DNA of 12,140 nt from JBAVEL01 sp049587715 (lineage in GTDB: Bacteria; Bacteroidota; Ignavibacteria; UBA10030; UBA6906). The stretch spans positions 1 to 12,140 of the forward strand of contig JBAVEL010000004.1 in assembly GCA_049587715.1 (NCBI GenBank). Direction: 5' to 3'. Below the pieces are notes generated by a model. The model had not been told where the DNA came from. It saw only the letters and a program-made list of their open reading frames with translations, and made no database searches. This document shows positions 1 to 6,032 of this stretch, piece after piece (position 1 is the first letter of the stretch; each line of letters opens with the position of its first letter). The position numbers and the translations under genes were made by a program.

Positions 1-35
1 GCAAGCAGGAGCAGCAACAGGACAATGCGCGTCAT
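1..35 (-). CDS. N-terminus of an exported protein (cut by window edge)
   Basis: Only the first 11 codons and part of the twelfth are inside the window: M-T-R-I-V followed by a run of six leucines. This is the start of a signal peptide or membrane anchor. The ATG shares four bases (ATGA) with the stop of the glycosyltransferase gene upstream, and an AAGGAGGGG ribosome binding site (41-49) lies 5 nt before it, so the gene is translationally coupled to that gene. Its function cannot be told from this fragment. A cell-envelope role is plausible because its partner is an LPS-type glycosyltransferase, but that is inference. Confidence 0.7.
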   Translation of the reverse strand, partial: MTRIVLLLLLL

Positions 36-1198
36 GACATCCCCTCCTTCCCACTCCCCGCCGGGGAACCGGCACGGCCGGCAAGCAGACGCAATGCAGC
101 CGCCGCCACCTCCTGGGGCGTAATGCTGTCCATGCACGGACAGGAATCCCTCCCCCCCCGGCAGTCCCTGCAGACGGGATCCTTCCTGGGAACAAACACG
201 GCCTTCCGATCCGTCCAGGGCCCCCACCGCCGCGCGCTCATGGGCGCGTGCTGGGGATAGAGGCCCACGACGGGGGTCCCGAGGGCCGCAGCCAGATGAA
301 CCGGGCCGGTGGAGTTGGCCACAAGCAGACGGGCCGTGCCCAACAGAGCCGTCAGCTCCGGGAGGGTCAGGCGGCCGGCAAGCGACACGGGCCTTCCGCC
401 TCCCGCTTTGCACACCCTCTCCGCCTTCTCCCTTTCGCTCCCGGTTCCCGTCACCACCACCCTGTACCCTCCCTCGGCCAGGATCGCCCCCGTCCTCCCG
501 AAATGCTCCGGACTCCACTCCCTGGCGGATCCCCCCGAACCGGGGTGCAGAACCGCCAGGCGCTCCTCGGGACCCAGCCCGCACTGGGCAAGGATCCTCC
601 GCATCGAGCAGGCGGCCTCGGCCTGGACTTCCAGAAGGAACTCGGGGGGCCCGGCGGCGGCACATCCGAGGGGCTCCAGCAGACGGAGGTTGTATTCCAC
701 CTCGTGCATCCGGGCGTCCTTTCTGTGGTCATAGACCCGCCTGTTGAAGAACGCGGAGTAGAGCCGGTATCCGGTCCCCACGCGGAGGGGAATGCCTGCG
801 GCAAACACAATCCATGCCAGACGGAACGTCGGGTACACAACGACCGCCGCGTCAAATCGACCCTCCCGGAGCACCCGGCGCATGGCGCGCCATTCCACCA
901 TGCGGTCTCCCTCGTCATACCAGAGGATTTCTTCCACCAGGGGATGATGCTCCACGATGGCCCCGGCATAGCGGCGCACAAGCAGCGTCAGGCGGGCCTC
1001 GGGGAAGCACCGCCGCAGGGCCGACAGCATCGGAAGGGTCAGAACAACGTCACCCAGCCGGTCCGTGCGCACGAGCAGGATGCGCTTCAGGGTCGGGGAC
1101 GTGTGCCGGAAAGGGAAGAGCCGCAGACCTGGGTCTCTCGCGCTGTTCCCGCCAATATACCCTGCGCAGCGCTGACATGCAACGGCAGGGGCCTGCAA
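32..1198 (-). CDS. GT9 family glycosyltransferase (ADP-heptose:LPS heptosyltransferase-like)
   Basis: This is a glycosyltransferase of family 9 with the GT-B fold, the family of WaaC/WaaF-type heptosyltransferases that add sugars to the LPS inner core at the cytoplasmic face of the inner membrane. Seen: the N-terminal acceptor-domain start at residues 39-56 (KRILLVRTDRLGDVVLTLP, with the conserved GD pair at 49-50), the nucleotide-sugar domain start HPGSGGSAREWS (218-229), and NSTGPVHLAAALGTP (295-309), all typical of the family. Near the C-terminus is a four-cysteine cluster (343, 346, 353, 355), also seen in many family members. The listed start is a TTG 18 nt after the dnaG stop. It adds about 37 residues before the usual family start, with only a weak GAGGGG site, and no ATG or GTG lies nearer the domain in frame. 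The real start is therefore uncertain. The exact sugar cannot be assigned. The gene is probably cotranscribed with dnaG and overlaps the next gene by 4 nt. Confidence 0.93.
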   Translation of the reverse strand: MQAPAVACQRCAGYIGGNSARDPGLRLFPFRHTSPTLKRILLVRTDRLGDVVLTLPMLSALRRCFPEARLTLLVRRYAGAIVEHHPLVEEILWYDEGDRMVEWRAMRRVLREGRFDAAVVVYPTFRLAWIVFAAGIPLRVGTGYRLYSAFFNRRVYDHRKDARMHEVEYNLRLLEPLGCAAAGPPEFLLEVQAEAACSMRRILAQCGLGPEERLAVLHPGSGGSAREWSPEHFGRTGAILAEGGYRVVVTGTGSEREKAERVCKAGGGRPVSLAGRLTLPELTALLGTARLLVANSTGPVHLAAALGTPVVGLYPQHAPMSARRWGPWTDRKAVFVPRKDPVCRDCRGGRDSCPCMDSITPQEVAAAALRLLAGRAGSPAGSGKEGMS

Positions 1199-1216
1199 AA
1201 GGGTTGCCGCCGCCCC

Positions 1217-3142
1217 TCATTCCCCGCCCGCGTCCTCCCCTTCCGTCCCCTCGCCCTCCGCGGGACGCTCCCCCTCTCCCGACCGGAGCCGCCGCTCGAT
1301 TGCGGACTTCTCATCCACAAGCTCCCGGTGGCGCTCCAGGAAGGGACGCGTCGGCTCGCCGCGCGCCGCGGCCTGACGCATGAGGGCCTGGTTCCGGGCA
1401 AGAAGCGATTCCACTTCCCGCTTCCGGAGGATGTCCAGGCACCGCCGGGCCCACTCCCACGGATCCGGTTCCCGGGGCTCTCCCCCCAGAGCGGTCCACC
1501 CATGGCTCAAGTCGTGGCGGGCGAAGAGGAGTTCCGCGAGAAACTCCCGCTGTCCCCCGTTTTCCAGCTCATCCATGAGGCTCCCCGTGTTCCAGGGGGA
1601 ATCCTCCCGGGTCTTCCGCTGGAGAAGCTCGGCCAGACCCCGCGCAGCAGGGTGGGTGAAGGCTCCGATGTCCGCCTCCGCGAAAACAAAGACGGCCATG
1701 GAAGACCCCTGCTCCAGCATCAATCGCAGGAGGTCGCGCTCCACCGCCGGGACGGGTCCCGCAGGCCCGGGCGGCGGATCCGGGGAGTCGGAAGGGATGG
1801 GGCCGGGAGAGCGGAACGAGGGGACATCCGTCCGCGCCTGGCTCCTCTCTCCCATCTGGCGTTCCAGTTCCCGGTGGAGGACGGCTTCGTGGATACCGTA
1901 CCGCCCGGCCAGATGCTGAATGTAGAAATTCCGCTGCACCTCGTCTCTCATGCGGGCAATCGTCCCCACGATGGACCGCACCGCCTGGGTGCGGCCCTCC
2001 GGCGTGTCCAGCAACCCCTGCCGGGCAAAGGCGCCCGCCTTGAAATCCAGGAAGGAGACAGACCCGTCCACCAGCTCCTTCAAACGGCCCGCCCCTGCAG
2101 ACCGCACGAAGGAATCGGGATCCTCGCCGGGGGGGAGCTGTGCGATGCGGACCCCCAGGCCGCCTTCGATGATCAGGTCCAACCCGCGCAGGGCGGCCCC
2201 GAATCCCGCGGAGTCCGCATCGTAGACCAGGACAATCTCCCTCGCGTAGCGGGCCAGAAGCCGGACCTGCTCTTCGGTCAGGGCCGTTCCACCCGCAGCA
2301 ACCGTGTTGCGGATACCCTCCTGGTACAGCGACAGCAGGTCGGTATACCCCTCCACGAGGAGGGCGGTGTCCTGTTCCCGGATTGCATCCCGGGCCTGGA
2401 AGAGGCCGTAGAGCACCCGGCTCTTGACATACAGGGGGGTTTCGGGGGAGTTGATGTACTTGCCGGCCAGAGGGTCATCCTCGCGAAGCTTCCGGGCGCC
2501 GAACCCGATGACCCGCCCCGACGGGGAGAACACCGGAAACATCGCCCTTCCGCGGAACCGGTCGTACCATCCGCTGCCGTCCTCCCGCCGGACCGCAAGG
2601 CCGGCCCGCTCCAGGACATCGGAACCGAGGCCCCCTGCAGCCGCATGGCGGATGAGATCATCCCACCCGTTCAGCGCATATCCCAGGCCGAAAACCCGGA
2701 CGGTCTCGTCCAGGAAGCCGCGATGACGGAAATACTCCAGCCCCAGCTTTCCCTCAGCCGAGTGCAGGAGGTTCTCCTGGAACCGCGCCGCTGCGAGCCT
2801 GCACGCCTGGTACAGCGCCTCGGCCTCCGAGGAATCGCCGCCGGCCTCCTCCCGCCCCAGGACGATGCCTGAGCGCTCCGCCAGAGAACGCACCGCCTCC
2901 GGAAACGAGACTTTCTCCATCTCCATCACAAACGTGAAGACATTCCCCCCTTTCCCGCAGCCGAAGCAATGGTACATCTGCCTCTCCTGACTGACGGTAA
3001 ACGAAGGTGTCTTCTCCTGGTGGAACGGACAGAGGCCGAGGTAGCTCTTCCCCCGCTTGCGGAGCCGGACGTACTGGGAGACCACGTCCACAATGCCGGA
3101 CGCGTCCCGCACCTCGGTGATCTTTTCTTCAGGAATGCGCAT
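1217..3142 (-). CDS. dnaG: DNA primase DnaG
   Basis: This replicative primase makes the RNA primers for lagging-strand synthesis at the fork together with DnaB helicase. Seen in order: an N-terminal CHC2 zinc-binding domain with C38, H41, C59 and C62 (CPFH...CFGC); the central RNA polymerase domain; the TOPRIM fold with the catalytic glutamate in VEGYTD (E264), GGTALT at 284-289 and the metal-binding acidic pair in VYDAD (D308, D310), then GEDPDSF at 339-345; and a variable C-terminal third (about 430-641) that in the family contacts DnaB. The start MRIPEEKI matches the usual primase N-terminus, and 641 residues is a normal length. The ribosome binding site is weak. Family genomes often have dnaG next to rpoD, but here a GT9 gene follows 18 nt downstream and the KamA operon lies 129 bp upstream. 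A possible promoter sits at 3166-3194. Confidence 0.97.
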   Translation of the reverse strand: MRIPEEKITEVRDASGIVDVVSQYVRLRKRGKSYLGLCPFHQEKTPSFTVSQERQMYHCFGCGKGGNVFTFVMEMEKVSFPEAVRSLAERSGIVLGREEAGGDSSEAEALYQACRLAAARFQENLLHSAEGKLGLEYFRHRGFLDETVRVFGLGYALNGWDDLIRHAAAGGLGSDVLERAGLAVRREDGSGWYDRFRGRAMFPVFSPSGRVIGFGARKLREDDPLAGKYINSPETPLYVKSRVLYGLFQARDAIREQDTALLVEGYTDLLSLYQEGIRNTVAAGGTALTEEQVRLLARYAREIVLVYDADSAGFGAALRGLDLIIEGGLGVRIAQLPPGEDPDSFVRSAGAGRLKELVDGSVSFLDFKAGAFARQGLLDTPEGRTQAVRSIVGTIARMRDEVQRNFYIQHLAGRYGIHEAVLHRELERQMGERSQARTDVPSFRSPGPIPSDSPDPPPGPAGPVPAVERDLLRLMLEQGSSMAVFVFAEADIGAFTHPAARGLAELLQRKTREDSPWNTGSLMDELENGGQREFLAELLFARHDLSHGWTALGGEPREPDPWEWARRCLDILRKREVESLLARNQALMRQAAARGEPTRPFLERHRELVDEKSAIERRLRSGEGERPAEGEGTEGEDAGGE

Positions 3143-3165
3143 GCAGCGGGCGGAGCCCTTGGGGC

Positions 3166-3194
3166 AATTTACGCAAAAGGGCCGGGACAGGCAA
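3166..3194 (-). promoter_or_regulatory. Possible sigma70 promoter for dnaG
   Basis: On the minus strand, TTGCCT (3189-3194) is followed by a 17-nt spacer and TAAATT (3166-3171), with four of six matches to consensus in each box. It sits 24 nt upstream of the dnaG ATG, in the 129-bp gap after the KamA operon. The predicted transcription start would fall within about 20 nt of the ATG, leaving a short leader. This is a moderate match in a GC-rich background and could be chance. Confidence 0.35.
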
Positions 3195-3245
3195 CGCGCG
3201 CCGGCCTCGCGTGGGATGTGGTGGTGGAAGGAAGGGGCGGGGTCC

Positions 3246-3265
3246 GGGGCGGGACGGCCCGCCCC
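3246..3265 (-). terminator. Perfect GC hairpin after the KamA stop (possible terminator)
   Basis: GGGGCGGG (3246-3253) and CCCGCCCC (3258-3265) form a perfect 8-bp all-GC stem with a 4-base loop, starting 6 nt past the KamA stop codon. Its position suggests that it ends or protects the 3' end of the four-gene operon transcript. No U-run follows on the minus strand, so it is not a classical intrinsic terminator; pausing, Rho-assisted ending or mRNA stabilisation are alternatives. Confidence 0.45.
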
Positions 3266-3271
3266 CGGGGC

Positions 3272-4408
3272 TCAGAGCTGTTGCCGGTCCGGCTCGTAGA
3301 CCTTCTTGGGTCTCGCCTTCTTGCGCACAAACCGTTTCTCCACCTGGGGAGTCACCCCGCCGGTCTCCTCGGGCACGTCCGGATACGTAAAGATCTCGTA
3401 CCTGTAGTTGCGCAGGACGATCCGGTTGCCGTTGCGGCCCAGGACGTACTGCGGGAGGAGGGGGATCTTCCCCCCGCCCCCGGGGGCGTCGATGACGAAC
3501 GCGGGAACCGCAAGGCCGGAAGTGTGCCCGCGCAGTTTGTCCATGATCTCCAGGCCCACACTCACGGGGGTCCGGAAGTGATTCGCTCCCCGTGTGATGT
3601 CCGCCTGATAGAGATAGTAGGGCCGCACCCGCATGGCCAGCAGCTTCCTCATGAGTTCCAGCATGACATCGGCATCGTCGTTCACCCCCTTCATGAGAAC
3701 CGTCTGGTTTCCCACGGGAATCCCTGCGTCCGCCAGCATCCCGCAGGCCCTTCGCGCCTCCGGGGTGCATTCCCAGGGGTGGTTGAAGTGCGTATTGATA
3801 TAGACGGGATGGTACTTCTTCAGCATCCGGCAGAGCTTGGGAGTGATACGCTGAGGGAGAACGCAGGGCATCTTGGTCCCCAGGCGGATGATCTCCACAT
3901 GCGGAACCGCACGGAGACCGCCGACCACCTTTTCCAGCATGAAGTCGGTGAGCATCAGGGGATCCCCGCCCGACAGGATGACGTCCCGCACCTCACGGTG
4001 CGCCGCCACGTAGTCGATGCCGTCCTGGATGAACTTCATGTTGATCTTCGTGGCATCGCCCACCTTGCGCTTGCGGGTGCAGAACCGGCAGTACATGGAG
4101 CACTGGCTGGTTGTCAAGAAGAGAACCCGGTCGGGATACCGGTGGACAATGCTCGGGACGGGACTGTGCAGATCTTCCGCAAGCGGATCCTCGGGGGTGC
4201 CGTCGTCTTCCAGCTCCTTCTCCTGCGGAATGCACTGCAGCCAGATCGGGTCGCCCGGAACGCGGATCAGGCTGAGGTAGTAGGGATTGATGCGGATATG
4301 AAAGAGGTTGTTGAGCCGGTCGGCAAGGGCGGGGTCGAATCCGAACCGCTCCACCAGGTCCCGTGCACTGTCGACGCTCTGCCGCAGCATCTCCTGCCAA
4401 AGTTCCAT
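3272..4408 (-). CDS. kamA: KamA-family radical SAM aminomutase (probable lysine 2,3-aminomutase)
   Basis: The family enzyme moves the alpha-amino group of L-lysine to C3, giving L-beta-lysine, using a [4Fe-4S] cluster, S-adenosylmethionine and PLP in the cytoplasm. Seen: the radical SAM motif C103-x3-C107-x2-C110 (CSMYCRFC), SGGDPL (146-151), HFRTPVS (277-283), GHTSG (294-298) and DAPGGGGK (307-314). By alignment from memory with the clostridial enzyme, K314 is the PLP lysine and D270 and D307 are the two aspartates that grip the lysine side-chain amine; in glutamate 2,3-aminomutase these two positions differ. This favours lysine as substrate. At 378 residues it is shorter at the N-terminus than the 416-residue clostridial enzyme and ends in a basic tail (about 358-369). 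It is the last of four operon genes, 20 nt after the GNAT stop, with its own GGAAGG site at 4418-4423. EpmB (EF-P modification) is a less likely alternative: neither efp nor epmA is nearby and the beta-lysine pocket looks intact. Confidence 0.9.
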   Translation of the reverse strand: MELWQEMLRQSVDSARDLVERFGFDPALADRLNNLFHIRINPYYLSLIRVPGDPIWLQCIPQEKELEDDGTPEDPLAEDLHSPVPSIVHRYPDRVLFLTTSQCSMYCRFCTRKRKVGDATKINMKFIQDGIDYVAAHREVRDVILSGGDPLMLTDFMLEKVVGGLRAVPHVEIIRLGTKMPCVLPQRITPKLCRMLKKYHPVYINTHFNHPWECTPEARRACGMLADAGIPVGNQTVLMKGVNDDADVMLELMRKLLAMRVRPYYLYQADITRGANHFRTPVSVGLEIMDKLRGHTSGLAVPAFVIDAPGGGGKIPLLPQYVLGRNGNRIVLRNYRYEIFTYPDVPEETGGVTPQVEKRFVRKKARPKKVYEPDRQQL

Positions 4409-4417
4409 ACCCGGATG

Positions 4418-4423
4418 CCTTCC
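4418..4423 (-). promoter_or_regulatory. Ribosome binding site fixing the KamA start
   Basis: GGAAGG on the minus strand, 9 nt before the ATG at 4408, lies inside the 20-nt gap after the acetyltransferase stop. It supports this ATG as the start of the aminomutase. Confidence 0.7.
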
Positions 4424-4428
4424 GAAGG

Positions 4429-4920
4429 TTAACGCGTAAGGGTCTTGCAGTATACCACGAGGTCGTCGCCTATTCTGTAGTAGTCCCTGATGCGCGCGCC
4501 CTCCTCATACCCGTGCGCGCGGTAGAATGCCCGCGTGGACCCGTATGTCTCCTGCGAGGACGTCTCGGCGACCAGAAGCCGCCCTCCCATCGCCCGCACG
4601 GATGCGCAGGCATGTTCCTCCAGGGTTCCCCCGATGCCCCGTCCCTGCGCCGCACGATCCACCGCAATCCAGTAGAGGTCGTACGTCCCCTGCGTGGCGG
4701 GTGTCGGCCCGATGCAGTAGTAGCCCCGCACGACTCCCCCTTCGTCGTACACGGCAACATGATAGTCCTTCTGATCCGGCCTCCCCAGAACGGCGTCCAC
4801 AAGCTCGAGCGCGATGGCGACTTCCTCTTCCGTAAAGACCCCCGTCTTGGCGAGGAGAACCCCGATGGGCTCCCTGTCCGCGGGACGGAGGGGACGGATG
4901 TGTGACGATGTTACGGACAT
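4429..4920 (-). CDS. GNAT family N-acetyltransferase
   Basis: A 163-residue acetyl-CoA-dependent N-acetyltransferase. Seen: an N-terminal IRPLRPADR start of the GNAT fold, the beta4 strand YDLYWIAVD (80-88), and the acetyl-CoA pyrophosphate-binding loop QGRGIG (92-97) with the following helix. The SSQETYGSTRAFYRAHGYEE segment (121-140) is the usual motif B region in GNATs. The ATG at 4920 starts 10 nt inside the end of the upstream ATP-grasp gene, in another frame. An open frame continues upstream to 5172, but those extra residues look like shadow sequence and the GNAT domain begins at this ATG. The operon position next to a lysine aminomutase suggests that it may acetylate a beta-lysine amine or the ligase product, as AblB does in N6-acetyl-beta-lysine synthesis. 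AblB proteins are longer, so orthology is not claimed. Confidence 0.88.
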   Translation of the reverse strand: MSVTSSHIRPLRPADREPIGVLLAKTGVFTEEEVAIALELVDAVLGRPDQKDYHVAVYDEGGVVRGYYCIGPTPATQGTYDLYWIAVDRAAQGRGIGGTLEEHACASVRAMGGRLLVAETSSQETYGSTRAFYRAHGYEEGARIRDYYRIGDDLVVYCKTLTR

Positions 4921-6014
4921 CGCTCCAGGGCATACTCCACGATTCTGCCCACGATCTGGTCGAAGCTCATTCCGTAGGCCTTGGCCGACCGGGCGAACCC
5001 GGCGTCGTCCGCAATGTCGGGATTGGGATTCACCTCCAGGACGTAGGGCTCCCCCTGGTCCGTCAGCCGGAAGTCCACGCGCGCGTAATCGCGACAACCC
5101 ACAATGCGGTAGCACCGGAGGGCCGTATCCCGCAGCCGCGCTTCCGTCTCCGGGGTCAGAACCGCCGGACACACACCCCTCGTTCCCTCATAGCGGGCGG
5201 AGCCGTGCATCCACTTCGCTTCGTAGCTGACAATGTGCTGCATCCCCTTTTCCAGCCCCGAGAAGTCGATTTCCGAGATCGGCATGACGATGGGCTTCGT
5301 GTTGCCGATGAGCGCCACGTTGAGCTCTCTTCCCCGGATGTACTCCTCCACGAGCGCGGGCTGCCCGAACTCCTGATGGATGAACCGCACCCGCCGCCGG
5401 AGCTCTCCAAGGCTGGAGACCACCGAATCGTCGCTGATTCCCACGCTGGCATCCTCACGGGAGGGCTTGACGATCAGGGGAAAGCGGAGATCCTCACGGA
5501 CTGCAATCCGGTCCGCAGGTCCGTACACCTCAAAACGGGGGGTGGGGATCCCGTGGAATGCCAGAACCTCCTTGACACGCGGCTTGTTGAGGGCCAGACC
5601 CAGCGCCATCGGCCCCGCCCCCGTATACGGGATCTTCAACAACTCGTAGAGGCCGGCTACGTGCATCTCCTGGAGGGATTCGTTCTCCACGCATTCAACC
5701 AGGTTGAACACAAGGTCGGGCCGGTTCTCCCGCAGGTGGTCCAGCAGGCGGAAGACGTCGCTGTTGACGTTCAAGATGGTGGTCCGGTACCCCAGCGTGT
5801 TCAGCGCGTTCCGGATGTCCTCCATCTCTTCCAGGACGCCCACCTCGGACAGGTCGGTGCGGATCTCGCGCCCGGCGACCCCCCGACCCCCGCTCCCCGC
5901 CGCAAGGGGTGGGCCTTCCTGGAGCCGGCCGTTCGCCGCAACGTACTTCCGTGCCCCGGGTTGCTCGGTCACCGGCTCGTTGTACAGTATGGCTATTCTG
6001 AGCTTGCGTGCCAT
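4911..6014 (-). CDS. D-Ala-D-Ala ligase-like ATP-grasp ligase (second copy)
   Basis: A 367-residue ATP-grasp enzyme of the D-alanine-D-alanine ligase superfamily, which activates a carboxylate as acyl phosphate and joins it to an amine. Seen: an N-terminal Rossmann-like strand (LRIAILYN, 5-12), FNLVECVENES (103-113), YTGAGP (130-135), the ATP-binding lysine in IVKPSREDASVG (K183, glycine loop 188-192), VEEYIRGREL (222-231), and the metal-binding set ARVDF (D314) and LEVNPNPD (E327, N329). A hydrophilic stretch (about 13-60) is inserted after the first strand. The neighbour upstream is a diverged paralog sharing YEAKW, CPA, RDxARVD and LEVNPxP. The start is supported by an AAGGAGGG site (6024-6031) 9 nt before the ATG, 18 nt after the previous stop. 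No murein genes are present, so a cell-wall Ddl role is unlikely. Amino acid substrates are unknown. Confidence 0.9.
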   Translation of the reverse strand: MARKLRIAILYNEPVTEQPGARKYVAANGRLQEGPPLAAGSGGRGVAGREIRTDLSEVGVLEEMEDIRNALNTLGYRTTILNVNSDVFRLLDHLRENRPDLVFNLVECVENESLQEMHVAGLYELLKIPYTGAGPMALGLALNKPRVKEVLAFHGIPTPRFEVYGPADRIAVREDLRFPLIVKPSREDASVGISDDSVVSSLGELRRRVRFIHQEFGQPALVEEYIRGRELNVALIGNTKPIVMPISEIDFSGLEKGMQHIVSYEAKWMHGSARYEGTRGVCPAVLTPETEARLRDTALRCYRIVGCRDYARVDFRLTDQGEPYVLEVNPNPDIADDAGFARSAKAYGMSFDQIVGRIVEYALERCP

Positions 6015-6023
6015 GACGGCGTG

Positions 6024-6031
6024 CCCTCCTT
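6024..6031 (-). promoter_or_regulatory. Strong ribosome binding site of the second ATP-grasp gene
   Basis: AAGGAGGG on the minus strand, 9 nt before the ATG at 6014, within the 18-nt gap between the two ligase genes. It is much stronger than anything in front of the first ligase gene, which suggests that the two paralogs are translated at different rates. Confidence 0.75.
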
Positions 6032-6032
6032 C

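Noticed and set aside
248..2872. Very long plus-strand open frame of 874 codons opposite dnaG and the GT9 gene
   Set aside because: It is antisense to two clearly conserved genes and shows Pro/Arg/Gly/His-rich shadow composition with no domain. Long antisense frames are expected in GC-rich coding DNA.
3272..4408. KamA homolog as EpmB of the EF-P modification pathway
   Set aside because: Neither efp nor epmA is in the window, the lysine-type pocket residues appear conserved, and the operon partners are ligases and an acetyltransferase.
4921..5172. N-terminal extension of the GNAT gene into the second ATP-grasp gene
   Set aside because: The added 84 residues are Gly/Arg/Pro-rich shadow sequence of the ligase frame. 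The GNAT fold begins at the ATG at 4920.
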